From: Rhodospirillales bacterium
GTDB taxonomy: Bacteria > Pseudomonadota > Alphaproteobacteria > Rhodospirillales > Casp-alpha2
DNA: 7,979 nt
Direction: 5' to 3'
Assembly: GCA_018664265.1 (NCBI GenBank)
Contig: JABJOR010000312.1
Span: forward strand, 1-7,979
In this document: piece by piece, positions 1-6,620 of the stretch
Layout: every line of letters begins with the position of its first letter
Position numbering within the stretch: the stretch's first letter is position 1
The notes under the pieces: generated by a model
What the model saw: only the letters and a program-made list of their open reading frames with translations
The model's database searches: none
What the model was told of the DNA's origin: nothing
Position numbers and translations under genes: made by a program

Positions 1-625
1 CCAAATAACGCCCTATTCCCGCCATCATGGATTGAGGCCGCCCCATGATCTTGCCCTTTACATCCTCACGCCACAGATCACCCAGACTGAGTTTGCCATA
101 GCTTGCTTCATACATATCTGTGCGATAAGCAATAGCCTCTGTACCCCATAAATGCGGCAAGTGGAAGAGTCCGTAAAACCATGTCCAGTCCTGTTCAGAT
201 AACTTCAGAAACTTTGGATCAAGATTATCCATAGGCAGTTTATCAAGCTCCCAGGCCTGTAACAAATTCCGGTCTTTCCAGATATCGGCAAGTGACATAG
301 TTGGCGTGATAAGATCATAACCACGACCTTTTGTGGATTTCATCTTGTTGAGAAGCTGCTCATTGGAATGAATTTCTGTAACATTAATCTTGATACCAGT
401 GCGCTTTTCCAATCGATCAAGAATGATCTTTGGAAAATTACCAGACCAGATAAACACATTGCATTCTCCCGATGACGAAAATGCATCTTTTACAATCCAT
501 GGCCCGTAAGCTGCCGCAGATAATCCGGAAACAGCCCCGGCCTTAAGCAAAGAACGACGTGAAAAAAGGCGCGCAGCTTTCGCTGTTTGTATAGATGAAT
601 CCCTGGCTTGTATTTTTTTCTTCAT
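1..625 (-). CDS. PotD/PotF-like polyamine-type ABC transporter substrate-binding protein, C-terminus cut by window edge
   Basis: This is the N-terminal 208 residues of a periplasmic solute-binding protein; the gene continues past base 1. Residues 1-46 form a twin-arginine (Tat) export signal: a lysine-rich start, the motif SRRSLLKAG (Arg23-Arg24), then a hydrophobic Ala/Gly/Leu stretch. The mature part begins with a beta strand and clamp-like region (NVFIWSGNFP, then RTGIKINVTEIHSNEQLL) and has LPHLWGTEAIAYRTD near residues 155-170. This layout is typical of the spermidine/putrescine-binding family (PotD/PotF), which delivers substrate to a PotBC-type permease and PotA-type ATPase. Those partners are not visible and would be expected to the left of the window. 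The start at 625 sits just before the Tat signal; no clear Shine-Dalgarno sequence precedes it. The exact ligand cannot be told from this fragment. The family is fairly sure, a polyamine substrate only plausible. Confidence 0.85.
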   Translation of the reverse strand, partial: MKKKIQARDSSIQTAKAARLFSRRSLLKAGAVSGLSAAAYGPWIVKDAFSSSGECNVFIWSGNFPKIILDRLEKRTGIKINVTEIHSNEQLLNKMKSTKGRGYDLITPTMSLADIWKDRNLLQAWELDKLPMDNLDPKFLKLSEQDWTWFYGLFHLPHLWGTEAIAYRTDMYEASYGKLSLGDLWREDVKGKIMGRPQSMMAGIGRYL

Positions 626-654
626 GGTTATTTTTGTTTTCGCTAGCTGCCCAT

Positions 655-683
655 TTATAAGGGTAGCGCCAATTCAGGTGTAA
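655..683 (-). promoter_or_regulatory. Candidate promoter of the PotD-like gene
   Basis: On the minus strand a good -10-like hexamer, TTATAA (660-655), lies 17 bases after a poor -35-like hexamer, TTACAC (683-678). Transcription would begin near 648 and give a leader of about 22 bases. The weak -35 box would fit a promoter that needs an activator, and the palindromes at 703-733 lie in the right place for one. This is a sequence-pattern guess only. Confidence 0.3.
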
Positions 684-702
684 TAACAATCACTTTGATG
701 GT

Positions 703-733
703 GAATTGTGGCAATTCTACACATCAAATGTGT
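703..733. promoter_or_regulatory. Two adjacent perfect 6-3-6 palindromes, possible regulator binding sites
   Basis: GAATTG-TGG-CAATTC (703-717) and ACACAT-CAA-ATGTGT (719-733) are each perfect 6-base inverted repeats around a 3-base spacer. One base separates them, and their centres are 16 bases apart. They lie 78-108 bases before the start codon of the PotD-like gene, and about 62 and 78 bases before its proposed transcription start, a usual position for activator sites. The two half-site sequences differ, so they need not bind the same protein. I do not match either to a known consensus. The remaining intergenic sequence from 734 to 790 is AT-rich and has no clear further signal. Confidence 0.4.
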
Positions 734-796
734 GCAAATTATGAATAAGCTTTAAGAAATTTAATTATATATTTATGTAACTTCAAATCCCCCATC

Positions 797-830
797 CTGT
801 CGCGAGATGCATGGTATGCAGTTTTGACAG
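797..830. repeat. Nested inverted repeat between protease gene and PotD-like gene
   Basis: An outer pair CTGTC (797-801) and GACAG (826-830) encloses an inner pair TGCAT (808-812) and ATGCA (816-820) around the loop GGT. The result is a 34-base imperfect hairpin, two 5-base stems with a 6/5 internal loop. It lies 82-115 bases past the protease stop codon. It has no T-run on either strand, so it is not a standard intrinsic terminator. It could be an operator, a transcript-end structure or chance. Confidence 0.2.
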
Positions 831-911
831 CAAAATTACAACTCTACTTCCGTCATCAGGATGTATAGGTTCAAAATTATACCAGGGAAGCAGGAAGCAA
901 AAATGCCATTG

Positions 912-2459
912 CTAGTTTGATGATTGAGCCTGTAAGACAGTATCAATAATAGGTCGTATAGTATGTGCTGGCATTCCCAAATTGTAGCCACCGCTTACTT
1001 GTTGTTGTGGGATTCCTCCTAAATGGATAGCCACCACAACACCGTCAGCCAGGCGAACGACAGGAGAGCCAGAATTTCCACCAAAAGAATTATAGTTGAA
1101 GGGAATCCCCTTGCCGTTAGTATCGTCATTCAAGGAACGGCCTGGAGAAATTCGTTTTATGGAGAATGGCATCCGACCATCAGGCGTTGAAAACAGCCTT
1201 CGCCGAGCTTCTTCAACATCGGACACGCCCTGTCCAATATGTATGGCAGTGGGTTCTGCCGGGTATCCCAACAGAACCACATCTTCACCGCTAGAGACAC
1301 GACTGGGCGACAGTACCAATGGCTGTGGCAAACTATCGGAAACGACCCTCAATAACGCAAAGTCCTCTCCCTTCCCATCACCTGCTGCAACGACAGCTAA
1401 TACTTGATGGCTCACATTTTTTTGTGCTGGCGGTATACATGCTTCATCTTCGACGCCTGTGGTAAACTCTACTTCCGTATCTGAATAGATAAACCAGTTG
1501 TCATCTTCGGGAAACGCAAATGCCTTGGCAACATGTGCATTCGTAACAATCAAGTCGGGGCCAACAACAAAGCCAGTACCTACCCACTGGTACGCACCAT
1601 CTGGTTTTCCCCGAATTCTGATATTTCCAACTGCCTGAGATACCTTTGGGTGCAGATTTAACAAGTTTGCAACCTTTGGAGCCCACCCTTCTACGTCTTG
1701 GTCTTCACGCAGCCAGACATTTCCATTACATATAGGGAACATTGGCCTGGTAAGGGCTTGCAAGGTTTCTTCCATTGCTCTCTGAAGCCGTGGATTTACC
1801 CGTTCCGATACCTGGCTCTCAGGTTGCAAGAACGATTTGACGTCCAGAGTAATTGCTAGCGATTGCTCAACTTCCTGTGCGTTCGCTTCAATCATATCTT
1901 TGCTATTACCAAGGTCCTGCTGCAGAACACGGCCCAATGCTTCCTGCCGTTGGAGCAAATTCCAGGTCATATCATCCATAATATCCGTAACGTTCTGTCG
2001 TGTAGCGGGGTCCATACCCGTTATGATTGATTGAGTATTAATTGAAACTGGTTGCGCTTTTGCAGAGATCAGTCTTGTTGCTCCCCTGACTTGCTCCGCA
2101 GATACTTCTTGTCGTTGTATCGCCGCACCTGTCAAAACGTTATATGCAATACTGTTTACAAGAACATCGTTTTCAATACGGTGAAAATCCAAATTGAAAT
2201 CCGATTCCGATTGCCCTTCCTGGACCGCAGTATCCAACCAACGTTGCAGGTCTGTGATGTTATTCTTGAATTCCAACGCTAAACTCGTACGGGAGCCATC
2301 CGCTACAGTAGATGCTATACTTTCTATCGCCTTTATTTCTGACGTCAGTGGGTCGCCCCCTTCCAAACCATCCGCCATCGCATTGCCATCAACAATAGTA
2401 CCTATTGCGCAGCACAAAAGGATATTTAAAAAAATTGGCCACCTGATTTTTGAGGTCAT
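912..2459 (-). CDS. Exported V8/trypsin-like serine protease with helical N-terminal domain
   Basis: A 515-residue secreted protease of the chymotrypsin fold (S1, V8/Trypsin_2-like group). Residues 1-29 are a signal peptide: Lys/Arg start, hydrophobic core PIFLNILLCCAIG, likely cleavage after Ala27-Met28-Ala29. Residues 30-240 look helical and match no family I know. The protease domain covers about 240-510. Its triad is visible: His309 in TNAHV after the GTGFVV strand, Asp366 in EDFALLRV, and Ser463 in GNSGSPVV. Cys244 and Cys341 are the only cysteines of the mature protein and may pair. There are no PDZ domains, unlike DegP/HtrA. The start at 2459 is chosen over an in-frame start 48 bases upstream because it begins the signal peptide and overlaps the preceding lipoprotein stop in ATGA, implying translational coupling. 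Its substrate is unknown. The protease call is strong; its link to the lipoprotein is inferred from the operon. Confidence 0.88.
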   Translation of the reverse strand: MTSKIRWPIFLNILLCCAIGTIVDGNAMADGLEGGDPLTSEIKAIESIASTVADGSRTSLALEFKNNITDLQRWLDTAVQEGQSESDFNLDFHRIENDVLVNSIAYNVLTGAAIQRQEVSAEQVRGATRLISAKAQPVSINTQSIITGMDPATRQNVTDIMDDMTWNLLQRQEALGRVLQQDLGNSKDMIEANAQEVEQSLAITLDVKSFLQPESQVSERVNPRLQRAMEETLQALTRPMFPICNGNVWLREDQDVEGWAPKVANLLNLHPKVSQAVGNIRIRGKPDGAYQWVGTGFVVGPDLIVTNAHVAKAFAFPEDDNWFIYSDTEVEFTTGVEDEACIPPAQKNVSHQVLAVVAAGDGKGEDFALLRVVSDSLPQPLVLSPSRVSSGEDVVLLGYPAEPTAIHIGQGVSDVEEARRRLFSTPDGRMPFSIKRISPGRSLNDDTNGKGIPFNYNSFGGNSGSPVVRLADGVVVAIHLGGIPQQQVSGGYNLGMPAHTIRPIIDTVLQAQSSN

Positions 2460-3589
2460 GGGAAGGCATTTCGCGCAGCTTCGGTGGCAACCCCAAGAGC
2501 ATCCCAATCCGTGCGCACAGTTTCGACCATATCGGACATTCCACTTAAGAATCCGATAATTACCGACAATGAGATATCTTGGTTTTCCGCTAATTTCACC
2601 AATGCATCGTGAGATTTTTTGACTGATTTGACGAAGGACGCAGGTGACGGAGTTATCGACATCGCGTCAAATTCTGATAGCGTCTTATCAATCGTATCAA
2701 ACGATTTACGGACCTTTACAGCCTGGACGATAGAAAATTCGCTGCCTTCCGGCGTGGTAGATAGAGCCTGTTTAAACAAGAGATATGGTCGATAGAGAGT
2801 GGCGGCACGCCGCAAGCGCCATGCTTCGTCAAGTTCCGCAACTTTTAAGTTCTGGCTCAGGACTTTGTTAAAGTTCTCACGGTTTGCCAATACGAACTCT
2901 GTCAATTGCTTCCGACTCTGAAGCTCGACCGGAATTTTTAAAGCATTTTTTGCACCCGTTTCAACAACACCGGCTAAGCCCTTAATTGCTTCGTATATTG
3001 CAAGCACGCCAGCAAAATTAACCGCTTCGGCAACAACCACGCTGGTTATAGGTGTTTCTCTTGTAGCAGCCAACAGGCCGATAACTGCTTCACGACAATC
3101 CGTTTCTGCCTTAGCGGCATCCTCTTGTGCTGGAACCGGGACGATTGCGGTTTCTGCTTCTGCAAAAGCTTGCAGAGCCTTAACTTGCCCAATCAATGTA
3201 TCGGGTGGCAATTTCAGGATTTTTGCCACGTGTTTGTTATATTGCGATACATAGGCGCTCCCTCGCAAAGGCCCTGTACCTTGTTGAACCCCTGCACATA
3301 CATAATTCGCAAACGATGCATCGATGTGGTTCGGGTTGAGGTTTACTGGATTGCCATTTTCGTCTCCAGGAAGTTCGTGACTCATAAGATAAGAAACGGC
3401 GAGATCACGCCTAACAGTACGGATATTCTTGGCATGTGCATCGGTTACTTTCGATAGATCATCACCGGCAGTTTGAAGTTTTTGATAGGTTTCCGTTATA
3501 TCATCGCGGGATGCCAACGTTATGCTATTACATCCAGAAAGTATCATAATGACCATCAAACTAGCAGCTATACGTGTATTTTTTTGCAT
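2456..3589 (-). CDS. Helical outer-membrane-type lipoprotein of unknown function
   Basis: A 377-residue protein that I do not recognise. It starts with a lipoprotein signal peptide: basic QKNTR, hydrophobic core, lipobox LSGC with Cys20 as the lipidated residue. Residue +2 is Asn, not Asp, so by the E. coli Lol rule it should go to the outer membrane. The rest looks almost wholly helical (for example residues 30-65, 130-150, 185-215, 225-265, 320-375), with no transmembrane segment beyond the signal. Cys98 and Cys165 are the only other cysteines and may form a disulfide. No catalytic motif is visible. The start at 3589 has a strong ribosome binding site, AGGAG, 7 bases upstream. Its stop overlaps the start of the protease gene by 4 bases, so the two are made together. 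It may anchor, inhibit or be cut by the protease, but that is inference. Confidence 0.85.
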   Translation of the reverse strand: MQKNTRIAASLMVIMILSGCNSITLASRDDITETYQKLQTAGDDLSKVTDAHAKNIRTVRRDLAVSYLMSHELPGDENGNPVNLNPNHIDASFANYVCAGVQQGTGPLRGSAYVSQYNKHVAKILKLPPDTLIGQVKALQAFAEAETAIVPVPAQEDAAKAETDCREAVIGLLAATRETPITSVVVAEAVNFAGVLAIYEAIKGLAGVVETGAKNALKIPVELQSRKQLTEFVLANRENFNKVLSQNLKVAELDEAWRLRRAATLYRPYLLFKQALSTTPEGSEFSIVQAVKVRKSFDTIDKTLSEFDAMSITPSPASFVKSVKKSHDALVKLAENQDISLSVIIGFLSGMSDMVETVRTDWDALGVATEAARNAFP

Positions 3590-3596
3590 ACCAAAT

Positions 3597-3601
3597 CTCC
3601 T
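3597..3601 (-). promoter_or_regulatory. Ribosome binding site of the lipoprotein gene
   Basis: AGGAG on the minus strand, 7 bases before the ATG at 3589. It is the strongest Shine-Dalgarno match near this start and fixes the start codon just before the lipoprotein signal peptide. Confidence 0.75.
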
Positions 3602-3657
3602 GAGGACAACTATTTCTTTACGACTACTCTTTAGGTAATTTGTAATTTAATTCAACA

Positions 3658-3686
3658 ATTATTACATTAATAATAATAGTTATCAA
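3658..3686 (-). promoter_or_regulatory. Candidate promoter and AT-rich palindrome before the lipoprotein-protease pair
   Basis: On the minus strand TTGATA (3686-3681) and TAATAA (3664-3659) form a -35/-10-like pair with a 16-base spacer, in a very AT-rich stretch (about 3635-3720). The transcript leader would be about 60 bases. Within the same stretch ATTATTA (3658-3664) and TAATAAT (3671-3677) form a perfect 7-base inverted repeat with a 6-base spacer, covering the -10 box and part of the spacer. A repressor bound there would block the promoter. In such AT-rich DNA both signals could be chance. Confidence 0.35.
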
Positions 3687-3798
3687 TATTTTTAAGTGCT
3701 TTTAATTTATTTTATACACGTCATAAATGAAGTTCATGCATGCGACAACATACTCAGGCTCAACGAATAGAGTTACCCGAAACGTCGTTATGGGTGCA

Positions 3799-3818
3799 TA
3801 TGCCAGCTTCGTGGCATA
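3799..3818 (-). repeat. Hairpin downstream of the D-amino acid dehydrogenase gene
   Basis: TATGCCA (3799-3805) and TGGCATA (3812-3818) form a perfect 7-base stem with a 6-base loop, 46-65 bases past the dehydrogenase stop. A further TGGCAT copy (3830-3835) follows on the plus strand and can form an alternative, smaller stem with GCCA (3823-3826). There is no T-run after it on the minus strand, so termination is possible but not shown. It may instead protect the transcript end. Confidence 0.3.
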
Positions 3819-3863
3819 AGAAGCCACTATGGCATCCTTGTGAGAATTAATTGATTTCCGGTA

Positions 3864-5108
3864 TCAGAACCTGTTCGCTCGATAGGCGCTGATATCAAAA
3901 TTAGGAATTTCCCCATTAACCAGCTGAGCAACAAGCCGCCCCGTCGCCGGAGCCCCTGTTAATCCTAAATGTTGATGCCCAAAAGCGTAAAATACGTTGG
4001 TAAACGATGTCGCCGGGCCAATAACAGGCACACTGTCGGGCAAGGTCGGACGACGCCCCATCCAGCCTGTGTAATTCGAGGTATCAATGTCCGGCACCAT
4101 GCGTTTGGCGAGGCGAACCAGCATTTCCTGACGCTTTTCACTGGGTGGAGATTCCAGGTCGGCAAGTTCAACAGTCCCGGCGCATCGCAAGCCCATTTCC
4201 ATGGGTGTCACCCAGGCTTTCAAGACATCATCCATCACAGGCACCGTCGGCATGACACCTGGATTTTCAATGGTAACGTGATAGCCGCGTTCGGTTTCCA
4301 GCGGCAACTTGTCACCCAGCTTGGCGGTTAACTGATGCGAATAGGCACCTGCTGCAATCACCAGCCTATCGATCTCGCGTTTGCCTGTATCCGTGACCAG
4401 ATGTGTTGGCCCATTGGTGCCAATTTCAATATCAAGAATATCCGCCTGCTCAATGACTGCCCCCAGACGACAGGCATAATCAGCCAGTGAGGTGACCATA
4501 CGCCCCGGATTAATCACATGGGCGTAATCATTTGCCAGAAATCCACCTTTATAATGCCTGGACAGGTGAGGTTCATGCTCGAACATCTCATGTGCACTGA
4601 GTTCCGTAACCCGAAAGCCCCGCTTGCGGCGGGCTTCAAATCCTGCACGTTCTGCTTCAATTTTTTTGAGCGAACTGAATGCATAGAGTGCCCCGCCAGC
4701 TTTGACCAAATCGGGCGCACCTGCCTCGGCGGCAAGTTGCTGATAATACTCCACACTGGGAGCCATCAGATGATAGAGCGCATCTTCAACCTTTACGCCG
4801 CCACCAAACATACCAGCAAGGCCATAACGCATGAGCCACGGTAGCAACCTTGGAAAATGCCGCCAGCGAATAACCAGCGGACTTTCCGGGTTGAGCAACC
4901 ATCCAGGAACTTCCAGCATGGTTGATGGTGAGGCAAGCGGCTCATATGCCGAGGCTGCCAGCAAACCGGCATTACCAAAGGAGCATCCCTCCCCCGGCGG
5001 CAAGCGATCAATTACCGTCACCTTGCAGCCCGTCTTTAGCAGGGCAATAGCACAGTTGATGCCAATGATCCCGGCACCAATAATTGTCACGTGTGGATGA
5101 TCTGACAT
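3864..5108 (-). CDS. dadA: FAD-dependent D-amino acid dehydrogenase (DadA-like)
   Basis: A 414-residue flavoprotein of the DAO family, close in length to DadA. This family oxidatively deaminates D-amino acids to 2-oxo acids and ammonia, passing electrons to the respiratory chain. The FAD-binding fold opens at residues 7-16 with VTIIGAGIIG (GxGxxG at 11-16) and ends its second strand in Asp34. SFGNAG (43-48), GRRPTLPDSVPVIGP (351-365) and GHQHLGLTGAPATGR (377-391) are family signatures; the last is near the C-terminal FAD contact. There is no signal peptide, so it acts on the cytoplasmic side of the membrane. The start at 5108 is preferred to an ATG 12 bases upstream because the G-rich GGGGGC precedes it and the upstream ATG lacks any ribosome binding site; this choice is uncertain. 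No alanine racemase gene is beside it. Relatives acting on cis-4-hydroxy-D-proline or other D-amino acids share these motifs, so the substrate is not settled. Confidence 0.85.
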   Translation of the reverse strand: MSDHPHVTIIGAGIIGINCAIALLKTGCKVTVIDRLPPGEGCSFGNAGLLAASAYEPLASPSTMLEVPGWLLNPESPLVIRWRHFPRLLPWLMRYGLAGMFGGGVKVEDALYHLMAPSVEYYQQLAAEAGAPDLVKAGGALYAFSSLKKIEAERAGFEARRKRGFRVTELSAHEMFEHEPHLSRHYKGGFLANDYAHVINPGRMVTSLADYACRLGAVIEQADILDIEIGTNGPTHLVTDTGKREIDRLVIAAGAYSHQLTAKLGDKLPLETERGYHVTIENPGVMPTVPVMDDVLKAWVTPMEMGLRCAGTVELADLESPPSEKRQEMLVRLAKRMVPDIDTSNYTGWMGRRPTLPDSVPVIGPATSFTNVFYAFGHQHLGLTGAPATGRLVAQLVNGEIPNFDISAYRANRF

Positions 5109-5257
5109 TCCAGCCCCCATGGTTATGTGTCTTGTAGTCCAGTAACACAGAAATTGCTTGCAGGGAAGAATTCACACGGAGAGCACTTCTATCTGCACGA
5201 CAAGAACTATTCACTAATCAATTTTGTCAATATTGAGGATTATCTCGTCAATCTTAT
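5109..5257 (-). promoter_or_regulatory. Gap between phoB remnant and dehydrogenase gene, likely holding the dehydrogenase promoter
   Basis: No gene is supported in these 149 bases. On the minus strand a perfect -35-like TTGACA lies at 5230-5225, but the best -10-like hexamer after it (AATAGT, 5210-5205) is only 14 bases away, shorter than usual. There is no clear hairpin with a T-run to end the pst-pho transcript, so read-through into the dehydrogenase gene cannot be ruled out. Confidence 0.25.
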
Positions 5258-5750
5258 TTATGGTATTACATCATCAATAGCATATCCGACACCACGAACA
5301 GTTCGGATCAAATCTGAACCTCCATTGGCATTCAGTGCTTTACGCAAGCGCCTCATATGCACATCAACAGTCCTCGACTCTACATAAATTTCCTGCCCCC
5401 ATGCACGATCAAGCAGGTTCTCGCGGGGAATATGGCTTTACCACATAATCGTCTGCCCCGGCGTCGAAGCCCAAAATTTTGTCCCCTTCCTCTCCACGTG
5501 CTGTAAGCATAATGACAGGAATATTTTTAGTTTCAGGAGACCCTCGTAAGCTTCTGCAAATTTCAATGCCAGAACGTTGAGGTAACATCCAGTCAACAAT
5601 AACCAGATCAGGCTGATTTTGGGTTACAGCTTCCAGAGCCGCATCACCATTCTCTATCAGGATTGTCTGATAACCTTCATGTTCTAAATTGTAGCGTAGC
5701 ATCTCAGCCTGCGGGGCTTCATCTTCCACTATTAAAATCAAGCCTGACAT
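5258..5750 (-). pseudogene. phoB: phoB, phosphate-regulon response regulator, internally deleted and frameshifted
   Basis: PhoB is the regulator that PhoR phosphorylates and that binds PHO boxes to turn on phosphate-starvation genes. The receiver domain is complete: acidic pocket Glu9-Asp10, phosphoacceptor Asp53 (VDWMLP), Thr83 and Lys105, matching E. coli PhoB numbering. After KPYSPRE (to 5418) the frame reads two more codons and stops at 5411-5409. In the next frame, from 5425, 55 codons continue as [10 protein letters not shown], then the recognition helix ([13 protein letters not shown]) and wing ([10 protein letters not shown]) to a TAA at 5260-5258. The linker and the first part of the DNA-binding domain, about 65-70 codons, are absent. 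The ATG at 5750 is chosen over a GTG at 5756 because AGGAG lies 5 bases before it. As written, only a receiver of about 113 residues is made, unable to bind DNA. An assembly error is possible. Confidence 0.9.
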
Positions 5751-5755
5751 GCTCA

Positions 5756-5760
5756 CTCCT
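5756..5760 (-). promoter_or_regulatory. Ribosome binding site deciding the phoB start
   Basis: AGGAG on the minus strand lies 5 bases before the ATG at 5750, and abuts or overlaps the alternative in-frame GTG at 5756. This supports the ATG as the real start, giving a protein that begins MSGLILIVEDE and whose receiver residues fall at the standard PhoB positions. Confidence 0.7.
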
Positions 5761-5767
5761 ATCTTTA

Positions 5768-6607
5768 CTAACCGATACGTCCCGTAACATAGTCACGGGT
5801 TCTTTGATCTATAGGATTTGAGAAAACCTCTTCAGTCTCTCCGACCTCGACGAGATGCCCCATGTGAAAATAGGCCGTTTTTTGCGAAATTCGAGCAGCT
5901 TGCTGCATAGAATGTGTCACCATCACGATAGTATACTCATCCTTCAATTCAGCGATCAACTCTTCAATCCCACCAGTTGCAATCGGGTCCAACGAAGAAC
6001 ATGGCTCATCCATGAGAACAACTTCCGGTTCAACTGCAATGGCACGGGCAATACAAAGACGTTGTTGCTGTCCACCGGACAAGCTGGTCCCCGGGGCATG
6101 CAGACGATCCTTTACCTCATCAAATAACCTGGCGCGCCGTAAACTTTCCATGACGATTTCATCAAGCTTATCGCGACACTTGGCTATGCCGTGAATCCGA
6201 GGTCCATAAGCCACATTATCAAAAATGGATTTTGGGAAAGGGTTCGGTTTTTGAAAAACCATGCCAACCCGTGCACGTAACAACACCACGTCCAGATAAG
6301 GGCTATAAACATCTTGATCATCAAGCATAACCGTACCCTGTACCTGACAATTTTCGACCACATCATTCATTCTGTTTAAACAGCGCAAAAATGTTGATTT
6401 GCCACACCCCGATGGACCGATCAGGGCTGTAACCTTATGTCTGGGGATATCCAGTTCAATTTTATGAAGTGCCTGATTGCCTCCATAAAAAACATTAAGG
6501 TCTCTGGTTTGCATTCGAGTTTCTGATTCAGTCGGTATTTCAGTGAAAATTGCCGATGGAGGTGTGATACCCCCACATGCCGGGTTTACAAGAGCCATGG
6601 TTGTCAT
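5768..6607 (-). CDS. pstB: Phosphate ABC transporter ATP-binding protein PstB
   Basis: A 279-residue ATPase that drives high-affinity phosphate import through PstC-PstA on the inner face of the cytoplasmic membrane. All ABC motifs are present: Walker [10 protein letters not shown] (64-72), Q-loop Gln119 in [10 protein letters not shown] (a PstB hallmark), signature LSGGQ (176-180), Walker B VVLMDEP with Asp200-Glu201, D-loop SSLDP and switch His232 in VTHSM. The end, RDYVTGRIG, is typical of PstB. About 30 poorly conserved residues precede the first strand ([12 protein letters not shown]). The start at 6607 is chosen over one at 6637 because AAGGAG lies 7 bases upstream and the longer form would overlap pstA. 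It follows the pstA stop by 13 bases and precedes phoB by 17 bases, without the phoU gene often found there. Confidence 0.97.
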   Translation of the reverse strand: MTTMALVNPACGGITPPSAIFTEIPTESETRMQTRDLNVFYGGNQALHKIELDIPRHKVTALIGPSGCGKSTFLRCLNRMNDVVENCQVQGTVMLDDQDVYSPYLDVVLLRARVGMVFQKPNPFPKSIFDNVAYGPRIHGIAKCRDKLDEIVMESLRRARLFDEVKDRLHAPGTSLSGGQQQRLCIARAIAVEPEVVLMDEPCSSLDPIATGGIEELIAELKDEYTIVMVTHSMQQAARISQKTAYFHMGHLVEVGETEEVFSNPIDQRTRDYVTGRIG

Positions 6608-6614
6608 TTTACGT

Positions 6615-6620
6615 CTCCTT
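6615..6620 (-). promoter_or_regulatory. Ribosome binding site deciding the pstB start
   Basis: AAGGAG on the minus strand, 7 bases before the ATG at 6607 and directly after the pstA stop codon. It makes the upstream in-frame start at 6637, inside pstA, unlikely. Confidence 0.75.

Noticed and set aside
812..830. CTGTCAAAACTGCATACC on the minus strand as a PHO box
   Set aside because: A PHO box has two CTGTCAT-like repeats 11 bases apart. Here the second half begins 9 bases after the first and matches poorly.
896..913. AGCAA/TTGCT inverted repeat at the protease stop codon as a terminator
   Set aside because: The stem is only 5 bases with an 8-base loop, overlaps the stop codon and lacks a T-run after it.
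2460..2507. ATG at 2507 as the protease start
   Set aside because: The extra 16 residues would sit in front of a good signal peptide and lie inside the lipoprotein gene; the ATGA overlap favours 2459.
3965..4171. Short minus-strand open frame inside the dehydrogenase gene, and similar ones at 4514-4756 and 4793-5011
   Set aside because: They lie wholly inside a well-supported gene in another frame and show no protein-like features of their own.
5127..5387. Open frame on the plus strand across the phoB remnant and the gap
   Set aside because: It overlaps the clearly conserved winged-helix remnant on the other strand and its translation resembles no known protein.
5409..5430. Programmed ribosomal frameshift in phoB
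   Set aside because: Shifting frame would restore the end of the protein but not the missing linker and first half of the DNA-binding domain, and there is no slippery sequence.
5409..5756. A natural single-domain receiver protein (CheY/DivK-like) rather than a broken phoB
   Set aside because: The bases directly after the stop still encode the recognition helix and wing of a PhoB-type domain in the next frame, and the gene lies behind pstB.
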